A stretch of DNA of 64,000 nt from Cristatella mucedo (taxonomy: Eukaryota; Bryozoa; Phylactolaemata; Cristatellidae). The stretch spans positions 560,001-624,000 of the forward strand of contig WPIO01000002.1 in assembly GCA_009760855.2 (NCBI GenBank), read 5' to 3'. Positions 11,234 to 27,360 of this stretch are shown here, piece after piece. Made by a program: the position numbers and the translations under genes. Within the stretch, counting starts at the first letter, position 1. Each line of letters begins with the position of its first letter. The notes under the pieces were generated by a model. The model saw nothing but the letters and a program-made list of their open reading frames with translations. It did no database searches and was not told the origin of the DNA.

Positions 11234-14200
11234 GAGGAGAGAGAGAGAGAGAGAGAGAGGGGGTTGCAGCCAGCTCCAAGCCTCTTTTCAAGCGTGCTCA
11301 TCACTTGCTCAAAGGCTGTCCAAGTGGTGCACTCCAACGTGGAAGGTCGGTGAAGGGACTGCTAAGGCCTGCCTGCTGGATTAAGTTTAACCATTCGTCC
11401 TGCTGAGGCTGGAGGAAAACTGAGTCAAATGGAGGAAACTGATGTAGTGGAAGGACTTACCGAGTAGGAAGTAGTGATACCAAGCGAGATCATGAAGTAG
11501 CTCCATGGGAGGTGCACGTCGAGGAGGCCCTAAAACAAATTGAGTCCAGCTGATTTAAGAGCCCGGCAAAGGAAGGCTGTGGCGTGAGCTGGCTATCGAC
11601 TTCCACTTGCAGTGGTCAAAACAGGTGCCGCAGTGTGCAATACTCCAGACCTACAAGCTGACTTTTGAAGTAGGAGCCCAACACCTTACTCCTAGGCTCT
11701 GCAGCACTGCACAGTCACAGAGGAGCATTTTGGAGGCGGAAATGGATGACCTTGAGGCCACAGCTGGCAGAGCGCGTGCTCTCACCACTGCCTTGCCCAC
11801 TTACCAAAGCTTACGCTGGGAGCTTCTGTTCATCGTTGCGCAGCATTTAAGCCTACGATTACATCTAAATGCTTTGGAGGACTCTGTTAGGAGGAGCACA
11901 CCTGACTTGTAAGCTTTGAATGTTTCAGCAGCTGGCAACCAATCGGCAGTCAGCACTTGGTCCTAGATTTCTATGTTGGTCCTAGGTTTCTGCTCAGCGT
12001 GACAAATTCTTTCCACTTCCTGGTGAGCTAATCAGAGAACCATGGTTAGCCTACCCCAGAGCATGTGGTCTGGGCCATGGATGGTGTCGTGTCAAGGCGA
12101 CATGCTGTCTGGCTGTGTGGTTGTTGCAGGAGAGGGTAGAAGATGCTCACCTGCTGAGTGGACATTTGACCTACCATTCTTCCAGATTACTAAGAGGCTG
12201 TGGCTCTGTGACCCGATGGTACATTCGTGCTCATCAGTTAATCCAGCTTGTGCTAAATAGGCTGGACCTTTTGTTCAAACCTGTAGCTTACCACGAGGCC
12301 TCTATCTCACATGACTGCTAACTGGTCTGGATTCTTATGACATACACCAAACTACACCTTGAGTAGCCGCTTTTGGATCAGAGATCCTTTGTGATCAGGC
12401 CAGGGCATTTCTGCTCGACCTATTTCAGGTGTCTTATTCTTTATATATCTTCTGCTTGACTTGTTGATTGGAAGGGGGTTGGCTTCCTGTTTTCTATGAG
12501 AGCTGATTTTTGATATTTTCAGCTGTTTGGCTGCTGTATCCCTGTCGAGAGGCAGCTGCTGCCTGCTGTTTCATCCATCATGTAATGTCAATGTGTGGCT
12601 GCACTGATGGGTGACAATGAGTGGTTTGTGTTCTGTCAGCTACCACAGAGGCATCCATCAGAGATCGGACACAACAATCCGAACAGGTTTGCCTGGAAGT
12701 ACCACATGGTGTGGTTACTTGGGCAGCTCCGTACCCTTGGAGTCTTAGCCCAGAGATAAAGGTGTTCCAGACTCTTGAGTTGTGGGTTCAGGTCCTGAAG
12801 TGTGCGATTGCCCCAAACTCCGGGTTTTCTGGCGCTGGAGTTCAAGTTTAAAGGTTATGTAGCTTATGATTTAAAAGTATGTATATAGTGGCTGAAGAGC
12901 CTATTTCAGCTGTCTCACTGCTTACACTTGCTGTGATGGGAGTGAGTCTAGCCGGCTTGTGTAAAGGATGCTGAAAGCTTAGGGCTTCTCATTGGGGATG
13001 TAGCCACTTATTTTATGTGGTTCAATAGAAGTTCTCTTCAATAGGCAGTGGTTAAAGCTGGCCTCTCACTAAAAGATTAACCGGTTTCTGGCCCTATCTA
13101 TATTACAGAACCGAGTGGCAGCCAGTTTGTTGATCGGTGGTAGGTGTGGCATTTACTGCAGCTGGCAGGTGCGCTATGACAGTCCAATCACAGCTACGAC
13201 TGGCTGGATTTGTACTATGCCTACAAGAGCCCTATACCATATGCAAAGACCCATTCTAGCTACCCTGGCTGTTGCTTCATCTTCCGTCTGATCGCTCGAG
13301 CAATTGCTGCCACAAACTTGATCTTGATGGAGTCCACGTTTCGAAGCCCTCATCAGATTCCTTCAAAGTCACATTGCAGCTTGTGCACGACCTTTGCGAC
13401 GGCTGCTAGAATTTGATTAAACCAGCGGAGATTATTTCAAGTAATCACCATTTCAGTGACTTGCTGATTCTGTGAATCGACCATTTACACTTTAAGCCAG
13501 GCTTTAACCGATCAATACTCCGAGCGGTACAGGAAGTAATACAGCTTCAAAGAACCTCATTAATGGTGGTAGCAGCCACCTTCCACTGTAGTTCAATTTC
13601 GAGGTCTCCGTTTTCGTGGAGTTTTGACACGTTTCCACCTTGGTTTGCAGGTCGCATTTGATCAGTCTTAGTCACCATCCCCGAATCGCACACTATTTGC
13701 GCTTCTGTTGAAGTTAGGATGGAGTTTGGAAGTGGAGGATGAAGGCTCCATGCTTGCTATGAAGACCAAAGATTTATGGGTCCACATTCAAATATGCAAA
13801 TTTATTAATGCAAGAGTAGCATTCTAATGTGCAGATATGCTTAGGTGAGATGGTGATCTAACTGGAAGCCACTCTGCCTCAGACGCTAGGTGCAATGTGG
13901 GCATAATCAAGATGTAGCTGGCTGACTGCTTTCTATTTTACTGTGAGTGGTATAGCCATGCGTGCACCTGTGAGCCCTGTGCCTGTGCTCCTATCAAGGC
14001 TAGACTGCTGCTTCCACTGCATGCTGCTGTGTCTTTTGAGCAGTGCTGCTGCTCATGCAGTCAGGCTAGCGACTGCAGTCAGGTTGTGTCCTCTCTAGCC
14101 TAGGGCATTTCTGGGGCTCGAGAGATCGACTTTGTATTGTCTCCATCTGTGAGACGTAGCTGGGTAGCGTGCATGCTGGCATGGTCAGCCGATACTGGGG

Positions 14201-15298
14201 GCAAGATCAGGTTTTGACTTCGTGCTGCCGGTCTCGAAGCTTGTTTACCAAGGCACTGCAGAGCTGATGCAGCAGCGGCGTGTGGTTGCGAGCGCAGTGC
14301 AGCCTGTGCACGCTGCCTGGGCCGGCGATGGCCTGCTTGGTCATTCTCTTGCTCGGAGCATCTCCAGCCACAAGTGCTTCGGCAGATGTTGGTGGCAGTA
14401 GATTGATCGGAACCAGCCTCCAGTTCAGACGACAGGCATCAAGTGTGTGCCTATCGTCAACAAGTCATGACATTGTGGCCATGCAGCAGCTGCATGAACT
14501 CTCTTGGCAAACGAACGATAGACGATGAGTTTTAATGCTACGTGCCGCACATGGCCCAGCGAGGCAAGAATACCGGCTGCTTTTGTTGCAATCGCGTTCG
14601 TTCTGGTTTGGGCTGTTCACACTGGTCACTGAGCGGCTAGTGGTCGACGCGAGATCCTCCAAGACACTGGATACTGTTATCCTGTGCCCAGCACCCGGCA
14701 AAGCCGACACAGCGTCCTCTTGGTCACTGTCGGGCTGCAAGGAACTACTCCCAACGATCACTGCTCTCCAGAGCCGGAGCTTCTTTTCATTCGAGCCATT
14801 GCCCATGCTTACTCATGGTGCAGCAGCTGCATATCACTTAGGTGGTGTGAGGCTGCTCGTCCATCCTCTTCAAGCCTGCTTGCTCCTGGCTGCCCTGTCC
14901 GGTGCCTCCATAGCATGCGGCTGGTTTTTCCTGGGACTTGTGCACATGCACGGCTTCCCATGCCAGTGGACTGCCAGCTGCTGCAGTGGGCAATATCCAC
15001 AGGTCATGACATCGTACACGTGCCTGGCAGCGCAAGGAATTCCACCGGGAGCTGGGTATGCCAAAAGCCTGCTGTATCCACTGGTTTGCTCTAGTAAAGC
15101 AGATGCCTGCTGAGATTGCTGCACTGCATGATATGCTTGCAGTACAGTGACTCAACCTATAGCGCCTAACAGGCAAACGCGCTTTGGGCAACTGGGATTG
15201 TGTGCTTCTGTGTGGGCAGGCTATGTGCGTGTTGAATGACCTTGTTTTTGTCATTTTTGGAGGTACTTTTGGCAGTCTCCGGATTTCAGTACATAAGT
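10857..15298. other. No gene recognised; (GA)n inside
   Basis: A (GA)n tract lies at 11178-11261. The longest frame (14535-15113) has no family match and no supporting splice context. Missing 5' exons of the PDE2A-like gene could be here but could not be read. Confidence 0.4.
11178..11261. repeat. (GA)n microsatellite, slightly interrupted
   Basis: GA units with single interruptions (GTGAG, AAACAGAGG), ending in a run of five G. Confidence 0.95.
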
Positions 15299-15760
15299 AA
15301 TAATAATGATGATGATGATGATGATAGATAATAATACAGCTGTATAGCACTCAGAGAACTCAATCTCTAAACTTCCAAATATGCTGTAAAGGAAAGCATG
15401 ATCCTTAAGATTAGTGAGTGGCATGCACAAAATGTCAACAAGCATAACTTACTGGGTTGAGGTGACATGTACAGTCAAGCATGAAAATATATGTGTCAGC
15501 TTGCACAGTCTCTTTTAGCACGCACACTGCGAGACAAATCCTCCAGTAGCACTGAGAAATGCTGCTGATGCAAATGGGTCTGCGTTCTTTAGCTTTTTGT
15601 AAAATGTCGGAAGTCAGGAGATGTCGTGACGACAGTCAGAATGAGTTCCTGAGCACGAGGAGCACTACAACTGGACGGTATCCAACGGAGTTTGCGTTCG
15701 TACAAAGGTGTAGCTAAACGATTTGATTCAGAAAAGCAGAAATTGGCACGATGCCTGGCG
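15299..15760 (-). mobile_element. LINE 3' fragment, tail type 1
   Basis: It starts in TAATAATGATGATGATGATG and continues with ATAGCACTCAGAGAACTCAA, ATGCTGTAAAGGAAAGCATG and GATGTCGTGACGACAGTCAG. These correspond in order to the copies at 54955, 34426 and 61492. No reverse transcriptase reading remains. Confidence 0.7.
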
Positions 15761-16047
15761 TTACATTTATGCGTGATCGGTCTGTGTCGTTCTGTTTTTG
15801 ACCATCACGCAGTTTTACCCTGCATCCAGATCGTGATTTCAGCTACTGCTTTCAAGCCACAGATACCACCGCCATGGCAAGCACGATGCAATGCTTCATT
15901 TGTTGTTCGGTAGAGAGTAGGTGCAATGATGTGCGCTTTTGTATCGCTCGCCACCAGATATTTCTGGAAGGAATTACAGTGTCTAGGAGTGCACAATAGC
16001 TGGTCTATTGGTTGGTTTCTCTGATTTCAAATGATGCTGACTTATGT

Positions 16048-16345
16048 GATGTAATGTATCTCAGTCAGTAACTCCACAAGGAAGTCATAAAGATCTTTGT
16101 GTGTGTGTTACGCCAGGAGAGTTTGTATAGTGCACTCACAGCCTGGGCAGCTTTCCGGTACGCATTCGGTAGCCAACGGAGCTTCGTCTCGCGCAGCAAC
16201 AGAGAGAGAGTGGGAGCAGCTTAACTGGAGTCAGGAGAGCGAAGTTGAGGTAGTGAGTAGCATACAGGAAGTAGCAGTTCAGGACCAACTGAAAAAGATG
16301 ATCACCTGCTGAATCGGCAGTGTGGAGAGTAGATGTCGATTGCAT
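16048..16345 (-). mobile_element. LINE 3' fragment, tail type 2
   Basis: It shares GTAACTCCACAAGGAAGTCATA, GTGTTACGCCAGGAGAGTTT and GTACGCATTCGGTAGCCAAC, in order, with 4170, 36826 and 50465. Confidence 0.7.
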
Positions 16346-17114
16346 AAGACTTAGACGCGAGCATCAAATTCCAGAAATGGATCATACGTCAGTGGTGGCT
16401 GGCTTGTATGCACTGGGCTGACAAGCTACCATGCTACCACCGGCGACTGCAAACATTGGTCCAGCATTAGCCGTAGCATCTTTTGTCGATCCTACATCAT
16501 TATGCCTCAAAGGTGCATTAAATAATATGTGGGACCGATTTGCCTTTTGAACCTACATTTCTTTATTTTGAATTGCTTATACGCGTATGCCTGGCTACTC
16601 GGATTAATTAGGCGCTTTTAGCATGAGGAGGCGTCTCCTGGAAGCTGGTGCCCATTCATCAGCTTAGCGCTGTGGAGGCTCAGACTACTGCAACCTGTCA
16701 ATCGGTGCTAAAATCCTTGGGTTTCATTGTCAGAGATTAGTCAGTGGGTGTGTTTTGCTATACTGAGCCTTCATCCTCTCACTGATTGAGCTTACATAGT
16801 GTTGCGAGGCAGGGGGCAAGGGGGAATTTGCCATCCGATTGCATAGGGAAGACCTCTATTCCGTCGGCAATTTACCCAGACTATGGGATGGGGGCAGAGA
16901 CGCTTCTCTGCGAGCACCGCCCACACACACGGCCAGCACCAGTCGGTGGGGGAGGTGTCCGTTCCGCCAGCAGCTGTGTGTGCTGAGCTTTACATGGTCC
17001 TCGCCCGCTTTCCCGTTCCGCCCTTGTTGCTATGAGGAGAATGACCCACAGCTGCACGAAGCAAGTATTGGTGACTGATCTTATTCGACATTGTTTCAAT
17101 TAATCAGAAATGCA

Positions 17115-17460
17115 TAATAATCATCATACTTTTGCATCACATCCCCGCATCCACCTAAATCTTGTCTACGGCTGCGTTTACACGATTCTGGAAAGAACTC
17201 ATGAACATCGGTTAGTGGTAACATTCACATGCCCTTAAAGTGATAAGCATTGTTAGACCCGGTGAATGCGACAGCAGCAAACCTGTGATAACACAGAAAC
17301 ACAAAGGATTGATCACATTGGACCCCCCTAAATGCTGTAAAACACAGTGTGTCTTACGGTTCCTTATCATGAATCGCGCATTGGTTCTGATCTATGCCTA
17401 CTTCAAAGACCGGAATTGAATTGAAGTAAGGTGCCTTTAAGGCCTTGGCATCTGGTGAAG
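17115..17460 (-). mobile_element. LINE 3' fragment, tail type 1, strongly diverged
   Basis: GGTTAGTGGTAACATTCACATG, ACACAAAGGATTGATCACAT and AAATGCTGTAAAACACAGTG follow the order of the tail type 1 copies (418, 54955, 61492) with many changes. Confidence 0.5.
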
Positions 17461-17994
17461 CTAATTTTCGTCCCTTGCCTAGTAAAGCAGGTCGGCAGCT
17501 GGATATAGATTCATGAGTCTACGCAGAGGTCCTATGCATGAGGTCCCCGGGGAGCCGTGGCTGTTCTGCCTAGACATAGCTCGTCATAAGGTGACAAGTC
17601 ACAAAGTTGCTTCAACCACTGGTTTCACAGCAGGGGACCAAACAGCTGGCCGGCCGATACCCATACCGTTTTTGTCTCAACTCCCATTAAACGCTGGTAG
17701 CCTGTCGGGGGGGTGGGCTAGCTAGCGACGCAGGGGGGGTCAGGGTTATTAATCTATCCATTCCTGTATGTGTTAGCAATCTCGTCGTTCATATCATGAT
17801 CAATCGCCTAGAGAAGTTATGGAGCCCGACCGTTCAACATTTAACATATACGACAATGGAGGGCTCTGCTTGTCTTGGAGATTTCTTCGGTCGATTGGAA
17901 GCAGACGCGATGAGAGTCTGATTGGCCGTCGAACTTGCTTGGGTCGTTGCGCCTGGATGGACCTAGCTAAGCGTTATTTTGCTTTTCACATACT

Positions 17995-18112
17995 TTCGTG
18001 GTGTCGAATCCTGCGGTGAGCGATCCTTTATCGCCACTGGCAAAGCGGTTATGATACCCATAAAGGCTATTCTGATGCTATAACAAAAGAGGCTGTTAAA
18101 TCGCGCAGTATT
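17995..18112 (+). repeat. tRNA-derived SINE, family B
   Basis: GAGCGATCCTTTATCGCCAC, TAAAGGCTATTCTGATGCTA and AGAGGCTGTTAAATC are the forward form of the family B copy at 53862. Confidence 0.5.
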
Positions 18113-20205
18113 TTCTTAGTGATGCCGAGTTACCATAAGCTAAAGCTACTTTTATTGGCTATGCTGCAAATAAAAGGGCTTTGTTAGTAAAGACAGCAGA
18201 ATAGTTTGAGGTTTTCACACGAGCTTTACCTAAATCGTGGATGACGGGTTCTGGCTTCGAGAGTTGTTACAATTGTCGACCGTGATGTTAACTTATGCTA
18301 GCTGCCACGTACTTCTTTCTTTTGAATATGCACATTCTCATTAGGACGGATAACCCTTTTTTGCTATGGAAGTTCCGTGGTTGTAGAAATGTAGATGTGG
18401 TATGCTGAATCCATAGACAAAAGAAAGTATGATGGTAGTAAACCGCCTGCATAGATCTTTGTCAGCAAGTGCGTAAAGCTGGTACTAGTGCTCTGCGCCC
18501 TGGCTGTTAAACTTAAAAATCACGACTTTCTGTTTATGGCGCACCTGTGAGTTTGCAGGAAGATACCGCCGAGTATGACAATGGCATAGGTTATTGGTTA
18601 CGGGCTGTCATTGTCTCACTCGCAATGCTGCAGCTCAAAAAGGTTATTTGGTAAGTGGCTGTCATTCTCACTCGCCATGCTGCAGCTCACAGCATGCACT
18701 TGCATGGAAAATCCAGATTGTCCATACTTGTATCTTGATGAGATTTGATCCAAAAGGTTGACTTAGTGTTCACAAAAACATCCATTTCACAGTGGGTTTT
18801 TGGTGTCGTAGTGTCTTAAAGCGTCAGAATCTGGCACCTAATTCTAATTGAAGAGAACACGTGATTATAGCTGAAATAGAATGGCGGTGCCTAGCAGATT
18901 ACCATATGACTTTGTCATACTTTCATCCTGGGCCAAAAAATGTGTGCAGATAGACGTAACAGGAAAATGGTGCATTAGCAGGTTCAAAATCTGTTTTGGA
19001 TATTGTTATGCATTTCGAGAGAGTGTGATATGTGGAGGATGCGGGTAAAAGAGGGTGGCTAACTGTACATATGAGAATCCGCACTGCCTGGTGCAGCAAC
19101 AGCGTCAGCAATGCACACGAGTCGCTTACCAGCTAATATTCAAATTCCTTAGTGCCAGCTTCAGCTGGGGCATGGCATCAGATGGGGCACCGGGACATTG
19201 TTGGTTAAAGCTAAATAGTAGGTGAGCAAAAACTGTGGGCTGTTTCCCTATTTGCCAAACTAGGAATTATTCGTGCACTTAACCTGTAGCATAGGCTGTA
19301 GCTGCGCTACTGCTGGTCTCCTCCACACCCTGCAGCAACGGGGCAAAGCTGCACACTTCGCTGTCGGCTTCAAGCTTGCTGCATGCCTCTGCCGATCGGG
19401 CTGGGCTTAGAAACTATGCCGAGCTTGGTTAATAAATGCTCCTGCAGATGTTGTCATTCAGGTCAAGTTGCTGCTCTCTTCCAGAGTCTTACTAGCTCCA
19501 CCCTCAGAGGGGGTCATCGAAAAGCCGTTTGGTCGATCTTGTCCGATGGTGCACTTGCCAGCTCCGCTGCTACATGTCTCAAGCGATTGAGGCCTGCTGT
19601 ACTCACAGTAAAAAGTTCTGCTTTATGTACTTCTCTCACTCAAGCAAATGCCCTAGCAAAACATGGGGTAGCTCCGGCCTCGGTCCGGCTATATCTTCGG
19701 CTTGGGGATTATTTAAACTCGATTTAAATTCGAAAGGCTATTACCGTCAACTGTCCTATGCCACCTTAAAGTGCTATTTCTGTAGCTAGAACTTGCAGTG
19801 TCCGAATAAGTAGGGACTCTCGTTGATGGTCTTGTCATTTTTACGGTGTCACCATTTTCTTTTCAAAGTAATGAAGAGGGTCTCGCCCTTGATGGCACTT
19901 ATGATTGGTCCAGTTTGCTCATGGCGTCTTTCCTTGAAGTAGAGCCATCTTAAAACTTCTCGGTCTTCATAGGTCTTGGACTACCTACCAAGAATTGGTG
20001 GTGTATGCTGTCAAAAACAGAAGCAAGAGCGAAGCAGTATCAGGAAGGAACCGACCGTTATAAACCTGGCTTTTACCAAGTCGTGTTCCTGAAGCTTTAA
20101 GTAAAAGATTATTCGTTGTCAAATTTATCGACTCGAGTGGGGACCGTAGCTTGGCTCAGGGCAGTTGCTTTCAGGCTAGCGAGTGGTGTGGTTGAGAGAG
20201 AGAGA
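18113..20205. other. No gene recognised
   Basis: Mixed-composition sequence without readable exons. Two nearby segments share GGCTGTCATTGTCTCACTCG and CATGCTGCAGCTCA-type wording (about 18605-18690), a short imperfect direct repeat. Confidence 0.4.

Positions 20206-24626
<4,421 letters not shown>

Positions 24627-24688
<62 letters not shown>
24627..24688. repeat. (TG)n microsatellite
   Basis: About 31 TG units, uninterrupted. Confidence 0.97.
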
Positions 24689-24692
<4 letters not shown>

Positions 24693-24724
24693 TTCGCACA
24701 ATTGTGAGTGGGTGATGGCTTATC

Positions 24725-24725
24725 C

Positions 24726-24756
<31 letters not shown>

Positions 24757-25530
24757 CAACAACAATAATAACACTGCTACTTATAAAGGGGTCATTTATA
24801 TAGTGCCCTAAGAGAATCGAACCTTTGTTTTGGCATTATACAACTTTAACTTCTATATGAGAAGCAATAATCAAGAGTTAATGACTTCAAGATTTCATGC
24901 ATAGACAAGCATGAAAAAGCACATACAAAGACACTCAGGGTCTGGTTAGTAGTACACTCGGTTAGTAAAATGCCCTGAGTCATGCATAGATAAATATGCA
25001 AAACACACAGGAACAAAAAGGAAGTTCACATAGGTAAGCTGAGCAGAGCAGATGTGACTTTAGCTGAGGCCTATAATATGCAAAGTCAATGCATGTGGTG
25101 ATGGAGGCCGGAATAGAGTTCTAGACTTACGGTGCATAGGAACCAAGGGGCCGATCACCAAGAGATTAAAATTGAGAGCAAGGAATAGCAAGACAAGTGG
25201 AGGCCGAAGAATGGTTGGCTTGAGAGCACACAGCTGGTGCAAGAAGGTTGAATAGGTAGCCTGGCAAAAAATAGGAGGAGCCGGTGGAGCTCAGAAGAAA
25301 AGTGTGGTGAGGCATCTCCACCGTTGACGACAGACTTGGAGAGCAGCTGAGTATTCACTAGTTGGAACCGATTAAGGGCATATGCCGGGAGTCCTGAATC
25401 TATACTAACGTATGTATTAGACCCTGGCATGGTTATGTTATCACACGTAGTAGGATCCGTAGGACAGTCACGTGTTATGAATTCGATTAGGGTGCTTGTT
25501 ACAGTTTGAGCCGATCTGGTGGTGGCCATG
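24725..25530 (-). mobile_element. LINE 3' fragment with an (AAT)n/(AAC)n end
   Basis: The low end is a pure AAT/AAC run (24727-24776). Next come TTTATATAGTGCCCTAAGAG and a tail region. On the - strand the frame-shifted reading near 25035-25160 gives LGDRPLGSYAP and NSIPASITT, then PQLKSHLLCS. This fits the WNSLP...LKTHL end typical of L2/CR1-type ORF2 proteins. Confidence 0.65.
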
Positions 25531-26391
25531 CTTGGGCTCCAGGCTTCCCCGGGTTTGAAAGAGCATTCTTAAGGGTCCGAAGCTGCATTCTCCTTGTTTT
25601 ATATGGCTCGAAGCTGACGTCTGATGTCCGTTGCTAGCACGGCTCGTCTTTCTGATGCATCTTAGTTTGGCTGTGTTGTGTACTTGGAAATGCCCCTCCG
25701 AGACTCTTCACGGCCTGTTGTCGAGCTCTAAGCACTCTGTATGTGTCTAAGCATGTCTGTCTGAATGTGTCTTACTGCTAGCTGCAGTCAGTATCACTGC
25801 ATGTCATTCTCGATCTGCCAAGTTTGACTTTCCGTGCAAGCTTACTGTAGAGCTGCTTTTCTCACACAAGAGCCTCAACCGAGTTATGAATGCACGTGTG
25901 AGTGAGCGGCAGGTGTGCCTCGAAGGCTAATAATGCGGTTGAGTTTCGTGTGGCAAACCGTAACTTGCCATGCTGCTGCTTCCTTATCGTTTGTGTACAT
26001 GGTGGCTTCGTAGTTTTGGGTATGTAAGCACCCCAATTGGTGCTTGAAGGTGGCATTTAGAGAATGCAGCAGAGTGCAACCACTGTACTAGCAGTCTCTG
26101 AAATCCCTTACCACTCAACTTTTCACACGGGGCCCTACCAGTTATTCTGTAACTATATCAGGGTCGATGGACTGCCAGTCTGGTATGTGCAGGTGCTGTC
26201 TAAGTTTAAGCAAGCAGACATGCATTACGGGAGGTGCAGTAGTTTTGCTGTGTAATTATTCTGTACTGCTTTCAAGACGCTGTGGTCCGCGAGGGCATTC
26301 ATTCAAAGTCGTAGCTAAACATATTGCAGTCCTGCATTTAATAACTGCACGACTTACAGCTTACGCTAGTAAGAGTTTTTATCTCTTCCTG

Positions 26392-26413
26392 TGTGTGTGT
26401 GTGTGTGTGTGTG
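26392..26413. repeat. Short (TG)n microsatellite
   Basis: Eleven TG units. Confidence 0.95.
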
Positions 26414-26761
26414 TATGGGTTGTTATGAAAAGCGCTATCCCATTTATAGTCCGGAACGATTTCTTGCCGACGTCAATGAAGAGCCTCAAATATGACAACC
26501 TGAGGTCCAGAGAATGCAAGAGGTTTTGATGGTTTCCAGATTTAGGTTGATGCTCGGCAATTGTGACATAGCTAGCAGATGATACCTGTGTTCTTGGCGT
26601 TTCCGGAAAACTCGCACCGTCCGTATTCTATGCTTTTAATAAGTTTGTTCTTTTGCCTTAAAAAAATTCAATAAAACCACTCAGTCTCGTTGACGATCTT
26701 TTCTAGTTGAAACTCTTCAGTTCCTCACGACCTGCTGATCTTCCTGCATGTGCTGTGGTAC

Positions 26762-27360
26762 GCTTATAGTTGATGCAGAGCTCGGTAGCTAGGCTGCTCT
26801 GTCTTAAGTGTCGGAACAGCCACATTGAACCACTTTTCACCAAACTGCAGTGGCTCCCCGTAAAGCGGTGTAACAACTTCAAGGTTCTGGCACTCAGTTT
26901 GAGCACACACAAGTCTCTTGCTATGGCCTACCGAAATGGAATTCTTTCTAATCAGGCTCCCCACAGGCGTATCACCTGCTCCTCTGGCTCTGGTCGGTTA
27001 GCTGTGCCTCTGACGAACATCGAATCCTATGGATACCTTCCCTTCAATTCGGATGCTCCTATAGCCTGAAATTCACTCCCGACTGACATCACGACGTCCC
27101 TGACTTGAAAACATATAAAAAGAAGCTGACAACCTACTCTACTCCACAGCCTTTGCTCCATTATTGCGAAGTGTCCTTTTTGTGCGTACCTTGCTGAAAC
27201 TGAGTTTTATCACTAACCGATCATAACTAACTTTATCGTTTATCACTAACCGATTTTCATGATTGCTTCCAGTTTGTATAAAGTGCTTAGAAGGATTGTT
27301 TAATCCTCCTAGGGTGCTGAGCAAATTTTTCATGAATATTTTTATAATGATTATTAAAAT
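26762..27360 (+). mobile_element. LINE fragment, + strand: post-RT region and tail
   Basis: The + strand reads LFTKLQWLPVKRCNNFKVLA and then FNSDAPIA. After a frameshift it gives NSLPTDITTSLT and KTYKKKLTTYST. This is the L2/CR1 region LHWLPVxxRIxFKxL...WNSLPxxI...FKxxLKTHL. A degraded tail with GTGCTTAGAAGGATTG follows near 27278. Confidence 0.75.

Noticed and set aside
14535-15113. 192-codon + frame
   Set aside because: No recognisable domain, no neighbouring exon, and competing frames on both strands in the same stretch.
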